Assembly (NCBI GenBank): GCA_014871385.1
Contig: CM026426.1
Coordinates: 95,772,572-95,836,571, forward strand
DNA: 64,000 nucleotides
DNA from: Ceratodon purpureus
Lineage: Eukaryota > Streptophyta > Bryopsida > Pseudoditrichales > Ditrichaceae
Direction of reading: 5' to 3'
Part shown: in pieces, positions 26,026 through 36,244 of the stretch
Layout: each line of letters begins with the position of its first letter
Position numbering within the stretch: position 1 is the stretch's first letter
Position numbers and translations under genes: made by a program
The notes under the pieces: generated by a model
What the model saw: only the letters and a program-made list of their open reading frames with translations
Database searches by the model: none
Told to the model about the DNA's origin: nothing

Positions 26026-26150
26026 TAACATTGAGCTAAGTTGATATTGCTAGCATTGAACTAAGTTAATATTGCTAGCATTGAACTAAGTTAATATTGC
26101 TAGCATTGAACTAAGTTAATATTGCTAGCATTGAACTAATTGAGTTGGTG
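26026..26150 (+). repeat. Array D: 25-bp phased half-site repeat
   Basis: Five units with an exact 25-bp spacing (26026, 26051, 26076, 26101, 26126), each reading TAGCATTGAACTAAG or close to it. The unit resembles one arm of the element's 21-bp palindrome (TGAGCTAA) in degenerate form. Full or half motifs also lie at 25981 and 26011. The matching end of copy 2 (61765-61855) has related but more spread sites, so this is a subterminal recognition-type region. Confidence 0.7.
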
Positions 26151-26554
26151 TAATCATTATTGTGAATTTTTTTCTTTTTTTCTTTTTTTTGAAGCAAAAT
26201 TATTGTGAAGTTTTCAAAAAATTTGAGAAAAGACTAAGTGGCGTTTGTTAGTGTCTCACTTTCCACCAACTTACACAAGTAATGAAAAATAGGATCATGG
26301 ATACAGTAGATCAAAATTCCATATTCATATTGAGCTCATTGTGAGCTAAAAGGACTAAAGAGACAATTTCCACCATAGTAAATGAGGTAGACAAACCCAG
26401 TGAGAGTCAGGTTAAGTAAAAGGCAAACATTCCAACCATTACTATGAAAAAAATAAATATATCGAAATGATACAGTACAGTATCAGTATTTTTATTGGAA
26501 ATATTAATAATAAATGAGCAATGACATGGTATAATTGAGTTCGGTACTAGAAAT

Positions 26555-27493
26555 CTAAACTATAGATTTCTTCCCTTCCTTTGCTTTCAGGTCCTCCAAG
26601 GCCTTCATTATGTCGCCTCTCCGCGAAACGGTCGTAGGGTATGATTCAGCGAAAACTGAAGTCTTTGTTTGTAGCCGAAGAATAGGATGAGCTAAGGAAT
26701 CTCTCATTTGTCGCTTAAGTGTTGCTAGATCTGGACCTGTAGAAGAACAAGAACGGGTAGGCTGGAATCTAGATAATCTCGGGGGTTTGGGAGCAACAGT
26801 TGGCACTGTTGGTATTCCCAAGCGTGAAACATCACATTCTCCTATATTTGGCTCACGGTTAGGCATGGTTCTAGAAATATTTCTACCTACCGATCTAGTC
26901 TCCAGAATTTGCTCACTGTGAACAAAAGGCTTATTGGCAATTTCTACCCTAAGAGGTAATATTTCAGGTGCAACAACCTCGTACAGTTGTCTTTGAGGGA
27001 TCATAGACTTCTGAGGTGCGGGAGAAGTAGAACGTTCCCGCCTAGGTGTAAACCTCCCAACCGATTTCAAGGGGGAAGGTGACGACACTGTGATTCGTCC
27101 ACCTACACTGCTAGGAGGACTGTTTACTACGTCTTGCTCCACATCTCCCCTTGAAAAATCTATAGCTGCAGAAGCAGCGTCTGTGGCAGAAAACAACAAG
27201 AAGGGCTTCGAATATTGTTGAACTCCGAGAGCCTCCCCTTCAGATATAGAGCATGTACCAACGAACTGCCCACTTGAAACATTCGACGTCAGGCCGAAAG
27301 AATCACCGAACCTGCAATCAGACCCACCAGAAATAGAGTGCAGTGGCTGAACGTGAGAACAATTACACATCGGTAAGACAGGCAAATTAGTATTACGACA
27401 AATTGCAAACCTTACAAAATCCGTTTTCAACCGGTAGAGAAAAACAATAATATTTACATAAACATTTACAAAAACATTTACAAGTTTGTCCAT
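26555..27493 (-). CDS. Ser/Pro-rich disordered protein or last exon in the giant element
   Basis: A 312-codon frame ending in TAG/TAA just inside the left array. The first 45 residues include a low-complexity NVFVNVYVNI stretch whose counterpart in copy 2 lacks the ATG, so coding more likely starts at an exon after a TTCAG acceptor near 27346. The body is Ser/Thr/Pro-rich with basic clusters (RFTPRRERSTSPAPQKS, then PTVAPKPPRLSRFQPTR) and a helical end, DIMKALEDLKAKEGKKS. Copy 2 preserves this part (60746-61389) with mostly conservative changes, which suggests past selection. No known domain is recognised. It follows the phosphatase region in the same direction, and a palindrome copy lies between them at about 27495. 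Confidence 0.5.
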   Translation of the reverse strand: MDKLVNVFVNVYVNIIVFLYRLKTDFVRFAICRNTNLPVLPMCNCSHVQPLHSISGGSDCRFGDSFGLTSNVSSGQFVGTCSISEGEALGVQQYSKPFLLFSATDAASAAIDFSRGDVEQDVVNSPPSSVGGRITVSSPSPLKSVGRFTPRRERSTSPAPQKSMIPQRQLYEVVAPEILPLRVEIANKPFVHSEQILETRSVGRNISRTMPNREPNIGECDVSRLGIPTVPTVAPKPPRLSRFQPTRSCSSTGPDLATLKRQMRDSLAHPILRLQTKTSVFAESYPTTVSRRGDIMKALEDLKAKEGKKSIV

Positions 27494-27533
27494 AGTTTAG
27501 CTCACTGTGAGCCACCGTCTTCTCAATCATTGT

Positions 27534-28537
27534 TCAATTTTGCCGAGGATTGCTAACCCCGCAAACATCATAAACAGTACCCACATTCCTTGTAGAAACG
27601 GCCATTCCCTCTAAAATATGGTTGAATAGTGGATCATCGTCGGACATTGGGGGGACTCCTATTCTGTTTGACTCAACATAATTTCGAAGATTTCCATTAG
27701 CAACCACCTTGACCAAATTGGACAACCATGGAGCCAAAACTGACATTAGGTAGTCATCTTTGTCATCCTTTTCGATCCAGGACTTTAGGAAAACAGCATT
27801 GCCAGTCTCATTACAGATGCTTTTCTCCGGACTATCATCAATTAGAATCGTGTTGTTCACGTTGTAGATACTACCCGCTCCAAAAAGGGTTGAAGAGAAC
27901 GTTTTCAAAAATATAGGCTTATCTCCGTCAGGGTATTTCAAGTAGGTACGGCGAGAAGTTTGAATTCGTTCGCAATCTTCCTGACTAAGAACAACCGAAG
28001 GCATGGGCAGCCCAGTGAAAAGATATTTGACAACATCCATCGCTGTCGAATTCTTCATTGAACTCCAGACCAAAATATTTGCGAAATCGTTCACAAATGC
28101 TATGAAATCCGAGAATCGGGGCCGAACATACACTGCCTTCGGTCCAACAATAGTGGCGAACTTCGGACTATGAACAGAAAGGTTTATGTGGTTTGTCACT
28201 GAGTCCTTCAACCCAAGACGCCTCTCGACGCATTTACATAGTATACCATTAATGTCCAAAACAATGTTCAGCCACTTCTTGGATGTTACACCCTTAAGAC
28301 CTCGTGGAAACTGTGTAGAAGCTTCAGCCTGGAAAATCAATAAAACAAAACAAATGGCGTTACCTGTTGAAATGCAGATGGACGAAAAGGCGAGGAGAAT
28401 TTGAACTTTTGATTTTGACAATTGGAACGCAATTCCACGTTGCTAACCACAGATTTAACAGCAACCGGGCGGTGAACATGGTCAGTTGCTTTCAGCTGAC
28501 CATCCATTGAAGCACACCAATTTAAACAAGTCAAATT
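27534..28537 (-). CDS. FCP1/NIF-type (HAD) phosphatase-like domain
   Basis: Exons 28537-28364 and 28328-27534, with a 35-nt intron between. HAD-fold signature: WLNIVLDINGILC near the start of the fold (DxNG, where canonical FCP1 has DxDG/T), VYVRPRFSDFIAFV, then IVWSSM-type LVWSSMKNST, and a final ILIDDSPEKS. This order is that of FCP1-homology CTD phosphatases. Plant members with Asn at the second position of the DxD motif are known, so activity is uncertain. If it stands alone, the ATG is at 28507, giving 312 aa. The splice phase also allows it to be the C-terminal part of the long upstream protein (28791-34471), but in copy 1 the acceptor before 28537 reads TG, where copy 2 has AG. Confidence 0.68.
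28329..28363 (-). other. 35-nt micro-intron
   Basis: GTAACG...TTTTCCAG, 35 nt, within the phosphatase region. Copy 2 has a 36-nt version at the same place with the same ends. The 35-nt length breaks the frame unless it is removed, while both flanking exons stay coding, so it is most simply a spliced intron. It carries no palindrome copy, unlike the longer introns of this unit. Confidence 0.65.
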
Positions 28538-28790
28538 CAGCAGATATTCAAATTCTTCTACTAATCAATGAAATTAACATCTTCACTTTGCTCACTGTGA
28601 GCTAAATAAAATGCCACGATAGATTAACTTAAAATAACGAATATTAAAATTTTATAAAATGTGTATAGTCACACTTACATATATGTAAATACAGTCACTT
28701 ATCATTCGGCTAAGACCTCTACTTTAGAATAAGACAGTGGGGAAGTAATACTCAGAGCTTTAAGTTGATATATATCTCAGAGGTGCATAC

Positions 28791-31024
28791 CTCGGGACAA
28801 TCATCACTTTGCTGACTCTCCAGGTGAATCCTCTGAGCGTCTGGGAGAGAGAGACTTGCCCCTGGAGACTCCTCGTAGTCCACCAACTCTTCATCAACCG
28901 GATCGACAAGTGCTTCGGGTTCCACCAAACAGTCTGAGGGCCCTGAAGTCTCTTTTGGTGTAGGGTTGGCCGACAGGTTACCTGCTCCCTCCAGGTCCAC
29001 CGTGGGGCTCGTTGCAGGTGTGACTGGGTTAACGGAGAATCCATCACCGCCACTACCAATGTCATCATCGTCATTTTTCGGCCCTGATGACATTGGAGTC
29101 ATCGATTTGCAAGGGCTCGTAATGACTGCGTCCTTAATCTCCTCTTCGACCACAACGGCATTCTCCACCGTAGTATCCGCAGTGGCCAAAGCATCACAAC
29201 CTGGATAATTAGAAATACAAGCGTCAGCTACTTCTTTACGATTTTGCTCAGTGTGAGCTAAATCATTTAATACAGGCCTAGATGATCACCAAATGCAATT
29301 CATAGTGTGATCAGTCCTTGAGCACGTTGATATTTCTTTACTGTTACAATCTGTTATGAAGTTCAAATAAGTTGATCCAGATTTCTAACATTCTGAATGA
29401 CATTAAAAACTAATGTGCCTAGTTCTAATATTTCGTCGATTTGTACGAATGTGAGAACTTAGAAGATCCCACACACTGCTTCAAAATGGGACAAAATTTG
29501 AGCTACTGCCTCCTACCTATTGCAACAGGATCGTACATCAAAGTAATGTAATCAGAGGCGTAATATTTTGTGCCTTTGATGGTGAAACCAGTACTGTCAA
29601 CTGGAATAAATGGAAATCTCCAAAAATATGAAAAACGTAAACAACTACGTATCTGGTAGCGTTCAGAAACGACAATCATACCAAATCTATAACAAATACA
29701 GTGAGACACTTAGAGAACCATACATCCAGGTTTTTCATACTCGATCATGCCATACTATCCATGTTTTCTAGATTAAATTTGTTACTATTTAGTCTTTACC
29801 TTTAGGACTTTCAACTGCATCACTACAAGGCATCACAGTGGGCTTCACGATGGCGGTCTCCTGGATTGGAGCAATGATTTGACCTCGCATCTGCAACAAC
29901 ATCAGACGCATTTCCTGCATCTCTTTATCCCTCTCCCGCATCTCTCTGTCCCTCTCCCGATCCTTCTCCTCCTGAATCTTGAGGAGACTCTCTGCCCTCT
30001 CCTTGGCCAAACGAGCCTCTTCAACAATAAGTCGAGTTGCCTCGGCTTCCCTTTCCCTCTTCTCCTCCTTCTTCTTTCTCTTCTCCTGGTTATACTCGAA
30101 CCAGTCCACGTCCCTCTTCGAAACCGGTGCTCCCGGATGAGGTGCCTTCCCCGCAGCATTGAAGACTTCCTCCCCGTCATCTGGTACCAACTCCTGGCGG
30201 ACAACTACAGGATGGACCACTGCTGTAGAGACGACAACAGGATGTACCACCGGTGCCCTCGCTACAACCATGGCCTCTGAATTACTTGGGTCTTCATCGC
30301 TGCCATCATCATCGGAGTCGCTGAGCAAAACCAACGGAGTCTCCGTTACTGTCTTCACACTGCTCTCCCCGCCTCTATTGCCCTCTACAACATCGTCGGG
30401 AACTCCTTCATCCGCTCCCCCCTCCATGTTCTCCTCCTCTTCCATGTCAACATCTTTCGAAGTTGACCCACCGACTCTGATTTGAGCCTGCTGCTCTGAC
30501 CCGAACTCCTGAACGAGGCGCCGACCTAGTATAGAGTTCTGTTGGCGAAACCTAGTCTCACGTGGTGAAGAATGACGGCTTAGTGGTGAGGAATTTAGCT
30601 CACTGTGAGCTAAACTTGATGACCGAGTATCTGGCTGAGGTGTGGTGGGCAAAGTCTCGATTCCAAGAGTCTCTTCGTCAAATCCTGCCCCAAGAGTCTC
30701 TTCGTCAAATCCTGCCCCAAGAGTCCCTTCAATCGGTTCCTCCTCCAGAGTATCGTCTTCTTCCTCTTCGACTATCTCATCTGCCTCATCATCCGAACCC
30801 GATTCTACAGTGACATTCCTTTCAAATTCATCACTCTCAAGAAACTGCTGCCTCTCTGGCATTGGCTCGTCCTCCTTCGGTAAGTCATAGATTGAATCCT
30901 CATGAATGAAGTCATTCATATCGAGGTGGGGCACTAGCTTAGCCATATCCTTGTAGCAGTTTTCGAAGTTGTGATCAATAATCCCGTAATAAAACATACC
31001 GTAGATCTGGACAGAACTAACATA
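28791..31024 (-). CDS. Acidic coiled-coil region of the giant element's long leftward gene
   Basis: Exons 31024-29800, 29600-29517 and 29200-28791, joined in frame with GT-AG borders. The first 35 residues (QIYGMFYYGIIDHNFENCYKD) complete the methyltransferase-like fold begun in the previous exon. Then follow an acidic stretch with a perfect GAGFDEETL duplication, a Ser-rich linker, and a long charged coiled coil (RKKKEEKREREAEATR through RDREMRERDKEMQEM). The small 28-codon exon is followed by an acidic Ser/Pro-rich tail ending DDCPE. The acceptor at 31024/31025 (AATGAAG) is the only nearby AG that keeps the frame; a stronger-looking TTTTCAG lies 10 nt upstream. One palindrome copy falls inside coding sequence, at about 30597. 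Confidence 0.55.
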
Positions 31025-31278
31025 CTTCATTAGACTGAAAATATAATGAAACATATAGCTCACAATGAGCTAAAATTCATGCTGACTCTACAATGACAAA
31101 TGTATATGGGATATACAGATTCAGTAACTATACAAAATCGAATATCATTCAAACTAGAGAGTAACCCAAATTTATGCTTGCTGTCTCAGACCTGAATTTA
31201 GCTCACTATGAGCTAATACAGTCACTACTAACTAAGACAAAATTTAGACATAAGAAGAATAAAGTAGATACTACTTAC

Positions 31279-32607
31279 CCGAGCAGCTAACATGCATTTT
31301 GTTCCACTGAACACCCCCCAGAAGTTCTCGCCAGGTAAGCAAAATGTCTTCAACAGTTCGATGTAGAATTCCATCCGCAGCTCCCGAGCATTCAGTCGTA
31401 GGTGAGCTTCCTTGTACAATCCGTACACCGTGTAATAGTTTGTATTAGGAGCTTTATAGACTGACTTCACCTTCTTTCTGTCGTCGCTCCTACCTGCACG
31501 CACCAGAAATACTAGGTACAACTCATCCTTCCCTGAGTTTCGAGTAGTATGATCATTAAGGCGTTCGTTCTTCGCAGGGATGTATCTAGATGGAATCACC
31601 TCGTATTGTTTCATGTACTTCTCTCCGTATGCTATTGCTTGGGCATTTCTATGCTGTGAAGCACTAATCCAAACCCAGACTTCTGGATCGGAGACAGCTG
31701 GAGATTTCAGAAGAAGAAGCTTCTTCATAAACGGCTTAAAGAATGGGTTCTCGACAGTGTCATCCTTGGTGGAATGGCCCGGGGTATCTCGCAAATCCAG
31801 TAATGCCAAACCAAGTCTCGGTTCACTCTCATAGCGCCACTGCTGCCCGAACTCCATTTTAACAGCATTGAATAACCGCGTACGAATCCTTCCTTTCGGG
31901 GCAACGAAATTACCTTTCACCTCCAGGAACTTCTTGAAGAACGGAAAAACATTGGGCCATTTATCTGTCAAATCACGTGACCTCTTAAACATCCCCTTCT
32001 TCTCAGCACGAAAACCATAAAATCCCTTATCTGGTCGGTCTAGAAGGACATTCAACGTCGCGCTGGAGATACCGTGTTCATCCTTCCACTCGTGCCACTT
32101 CTCTCGGTTGATGGTCATGTCCTTGTTGCAAAGGCCAAGAGATGGCATAATGTCATGGAGTTCTTGGATGCATATCCGCTTTTGCTTCTTCTTGGCCATC
32201 CAGTCGCCAGATGAGTAGTGATGTGGCAACACCGTGCCACGAGTTTTGTGTACGGATACCTTGGGGTATTTATACTGCCAATTCTTCGTCAGCATCAGTA
32301 AGTGGGTTACCAATGACCTCGTCTCCTCCTCGGTCATGAAGCCCATACCACGGAAGAAGCTGCGTTGGAGCTGAAACGACTTTCCGCCTTTGAAGCCCTT
32401 CTTCTGGTTGAACCTCTCGCAAGTCTCCGGATCTATCAACTCTCCCGTGCTGTGCTTCGTGATGAACTCCTTCCACAGATTAAAATGATCGTCGGGAGCG
32501 GTGATGATAACCATCTCGTTCTTAATATCAGCCGGCCCCTGCACTTGCTTTCCGTCCTTGCTGGGGTCGATGTTCTGGAATCGCTTTATAAGCAACTCGA
32601 CGAATTT
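31279..32607 (-). CDS. Degenerate DNA-methyltransferase-like exon
   Basis: 443 codons between a TTTGTAG acceptor and a GTAAGT donor, both in phase with neighbours. The C-terminal third has the layout of bacterial/phage N4/N6 DNA methylases of the order motif IV then motif I: LALLDLRDTPG where DPPY is expected, a strand-rich stretch LYLVFLVRAG, and finally ELLKTFCLPGENFWGVFSGT then KCMLAAR, which matches PGD.VLDPF.GSGTT.AA. The GIID..FE.C pattern in the next exon fits the strand after motif I. Key catalytic and SAM-loop residues differ (no DPPY, SGTK for GSGTT), so it is probably inactive or altered. The N-terminal two thirds (Lys-rich) are not recognised. This is my reading of motifs, not a database match. 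Confidence 0.5.
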
Positions 32608-33022
32608 CTACAAAATGCATACTTTTAGATTAGAGATATCATGTTTCATTTATTTATGTATAGAAATAAAATGCACTTCTCCAACTATTTCGCTATACAA
32701 TCCATCACTACATGGAACTGTATCACTATAGGAAACCCTGAACATAACAGATTACAACCATAGTCACCCAGAAACTATTCAATCTGTTGAATCAGACAGT
32801 TCTACAATTACAGAAATCCGATAACCATACAGCAAACCATAGAAGTAAGAGTTCATTAATTCATAAGAGAAATAACAAATTTAGCTCACTGTGAGCTAAA
32901 CGCGACCTCTGTATTCATTGTAAACTCAAGCAGTTGATTTAGCTCACAGTGAACCAAATTGAAAATAATCACTCCACACAATCATCTTGAAGAAATCTCG
33001 TGTTAGTTTCACGTTCACTTAC

Positions 33023-34471
33023 CTGATATTTCTTGGTGTTGTATAGGGCCCCATTATGGCGGTTGTTGTCCTTCATATTAGTAGGTTTATCTTGGCTTAT
33101 CCAGACATTCCGCGCACTAAGTATGTTAGTACCCCATGTCGGTTGCGCGTGATTAAGATGGTTGCACATATTATAGAACTCCGAGATTCTGACCAGAATC
33201 ATAGCTTCTTTGCTCCACACAATGTATGCGTCCCAGTACTCGAGCTCTTTCTTCCTCTTCTCCCCGCAACCTGAAATCTGTAACTCCTGCGAAGCTACTA
33301 TACTATGTTGACCATTGATAATCATAAATTTCCCATCTTTAATCTCTCCCCAAGACTTCGGCTTCTCTGGCAGGAGTTCTAGTTTGTCTGTCACTGGCAT
33401 CAGACAGACCTTTTGTCTCTGGTTAATATCTCCCATCCTTACAAGCTCTTCTTTAACCGATTTAACGATCTCTCTCTCTAGGTCTCGGACGATATACTCA
33501 TCCTTGGCAATGTGGCACTGTTTCACATTAACTGGGAACGTGGTCTTCATGTCGAAGACATATGCGGATTCACAATCATCCCAGAATGTCTTCTGTATCT
33601 CTGTGAATTTCTAATAATCCGGCACGTCCTTGTCCTTAGCCTTAGCCTTCGTCTTTTTTGTTTCTTCTGTCTGCGTCAGACCAGATCCAGAGCTCCCTGC
33701 CTTCCCTGTCTGCTTCCGTTTCTTCTCTGAAGTGGAGGCTTCTTGAATATCAGTGGCCGGGCGCTTGCTTCCACGTGAACGCGAAGGTGCTGGAATTGGT
33801 GATGCGCGTGGGTGTTGAATGCTCCCTCTTGATGGAGCAGCGGAGTCCTCGCGCACAGCAACTAATGCTGAGCTCTGTAACGGAACTGTGCTGATCTTGG
33901 AGGCGGATTTGTCAGTTATATAGTGAGTAAGTGTCAAGAAAACTCGATTCAGCCTACGCCCAAAGGATACGGCACTCAACTGTGTTCCATCTTCATTTTT
34001 CCAGGCGGTCTTCTCTAGGTCGAGTATAAGGTCTTCGCATGATGTTCCAATCATGCTTTTAATTAGCGGATCCCCGTCAAATTGAGCATGTTCAGCACCG
34101 ACTTCGATTACTAACGAGTGGACGTGTGACAAGTCACACTCGGAATCTCGGTCTACAGCACCGACCACGAGTACAATGTACTTCCCATGATGTTCCTCGA
34201 TTACCTTCAGACGCTCATGTACAGACAGGTCCAGATACCTAGGACTGTTCTTTTCTTTATGCAAGATTCTCACAAACTTGTGGTACCGGGACACGGCCAG
34301 AGACCAACCCTCGACTTCGGACTTGAACTGCCACAGGGATCCGTAGGAATTCTCCAACAACGGCTCAATGAAAGGAGTCGCTGGATCGGGGTTCTTGAAC
34401 CTCTCTAGGAACGGATCGAGGTGACTCATGTCGTATCCATCTGGCATTAGCACTGGGGTAACCATCGTCAT
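33023..34471 (-). CDS. ParB/Srx-like domain protein, first coding exon(s) of the leftward gene
   Basis: The ATG at 34471 directly follows a TTTCAG acceptor, so the leader is spliced on at the start codon. The N-terminal 210 residues are unrecognised. Then comes a Ser/Pro/Lys linker with an NLS-like KKRKQTGK. An in-frame TAG follows at 33611-33613, and the same frame then continues to the GTAAGT donor at 33022 with a ParB-like block: a charged helical lead, then DGKFMIINGQHSIVASQEL, close to the DGQHR/GNHR motif of ParB-type domains, and KELEYWDAYIV. ParB-like domains joined to DNA methylases are common in phages. Either one gene carries a stop, or the ParB part is a separate gene (ATG at 33550). 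Confidence 0.5.
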
Positions 34472-34632
34472 CTGAAATCATTCACACAAAACTTTATTAG
34501 TTTAACGAGTTTCTCGACTATGTATCTCTTGTATCAATCCACATCAATCATCAACATGGAGAATCAGACAATATGACCAGTATGAATGAAATTAGCTTAC
34601 TGCAATGGAAATATTGAAGGTTGAGTGCAAGA

Positions 34633-34813
34633 TTTAGCTCACTGTGAGCTAAATTCGTACAAATAAGTATGCATCACTACTCTCGAAGTTCTCTAGCTTT
34701 TAGTAGATCTCAAATCAAATTGAGCGACTGTTAGTACATAACTTCTTGAGTTAGGCAAAAGTCATCAAAGTTTATCGTACAAGTGCATTGGATATAGCTC
34801 ACAGTGAGCTAAA
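34633..34813. repeat. Two single palindrome copies upstream of the leftward gene
   Basis: Copies at 34633-34653 (central T) and 34794-34813 (central A) in the intron just upstream of the start codon at 34471, outside the phased array. Confidence 0.85.
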
Positions 34814-34914
34814 GAGGTCATAAGGGCATATAAATTAGTTTATTGAGACCAAACTTATCGTTTAGGTTCATATGTTAGCGTACATTGATCTTTATACGGA
34901 AAGTAACACTACGT

Positions 34915-35427
34915 TTTAGCTCACAGTGAGCTAAATCCACTAAGTTACACTACGGTTTAGCTCACTGTGAGCGAAATCTTCTAAGTTGCACTAGTATTTA
35001 GCTCACAGTGAGCTAAATCCACTAAGTTGCACTACGATTTAGCTCACTGTGAGCTAAATCTGTTAAGTTGCACTAGAATTTAGCTCACAGTGAGCTAAAT
35101 CCACTAAGTTGCACTATTATTTAGCTCACTGTGAGCTAAATCTTCAAAGTTGCACTTGAATTTAGCTCACAGTGAGCTAAATCCACTAAGTTGCACTACG
35201 ATTTAGCTCACTGTGAGCTAAATCTGTTAGGTTGCACTGGAATTTAGCTCACAGTGAGCTAAAGCCACTAAGTTGCAGTATTATTTAGCTCACTGTGAGC
35301 TAAATCTTCAAAGTTGCACTTGAATTTAGCTCACAGTGAGCTAAATCCACTAAGTTACACTACAATTTAGCTCACTGTGAGCTAAATCTTCTAAGTTTCA
35401 CTACAATTTTGCTCACAGTGAGCTAAT
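34915..35427. repeat. Array A: 13 palindromes at an exact 41-bp period, alternating polarity
   Basis: Copies of the 21-bp motif (core TTAGCTCACWGTGAGCTAA) start at 34915, 34956, 34997, 35038, 35079, 35120, 35161, 35202, 35243, 35284, 35325, 35366 and 35407: every step is 41 bp. The central base goes A, T, A, T without exception. Because A and T versions are each other's reverse complement, successive sites point in opposite directions. The 20-bp spacers are related (shared AAGTTGCACT). 41 bp is close to four helical turns, placing all sites on one face of DNA. The array lies in the leader intron of the leftward gene. It is not a CRISPR: the spacers are repeats themselves. Confidence 0.95.
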
Positions 35428-36244
35428 TCTTATATCTATGTAAAGAATGTAGGTCCCCGGGACCCACAACTAATACAGAATATTGTAAAACAATGCAGAA
35501 CTTGTGAAAAGGTTACTCTATGAACACAAATTCTGCAATCCGTATGTAGTAAACATATGCTGTAGTAGTGGGACAGAATTGTATAGAAGAAAAAAACAAG
35601 TTGTCTACTTTTTTAAAACACACGGATAAATCCCTTCAGTTTGATTGTTAGGTATAGAGAGTACAAAAATATGTGAAGTCCAAATTTATATTGACATTAC
35701 ACTCAAATCGATTCGTAGAAACATAACAGAATTAAATCATTTACATTCACAACAGTCACTGTCCTCAGCAATACAGTTACCCGAGGAGGAGAATTCATAC
35801 AAATAACAAATACATATTCATTTCAAAGTTCCTAGAAATTAGCGCATATACTTATGATCCACAAACGACAGAATACTCAACATTCTGAACATCCTAATTT
35901 AAGCATTAGAAAAGGCTACCCTATATCACTGTAGAAAGTTTATTCTATACATATACAAGTTCAAATGAAGGTTAACGACAAAGTCTGCATCGAGTAAAAT
36001 GCGTACCGCTCTTCTCTAGCTCTGACGTCTATAGGTCCACGGTAACACACGCCTTGGATTCCTTGAAGATTGCAAGCTGCATTACGTCGAGAAATGAAGT
36101 GCAACAACTTCATCAACCAACAACAGGGTTCAGTAAACACAGAAGGCACCGAAAAGAATAATTATCTAGAATCGACAACGAAATGTTGTGATACCGAGAC
36201 TGAAAAACATGAAAAGAGATGAAAGGATCTATGAAACAACTTAC

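Noticed and set aside
30159-30485. Ser/Thr-rich frame on the plus strand
   Set aside because: Antisense shadow of the acidic coiled-coil exon, which has better coding quality and splice sites.
34915-35427. CRISPR array
   Set aside because: Repeat plus 20-bp spacer spacing looks CRISPR-like, but the spacers are related to each other, the genome is eukaryotic with introns, and no cas genes are near.
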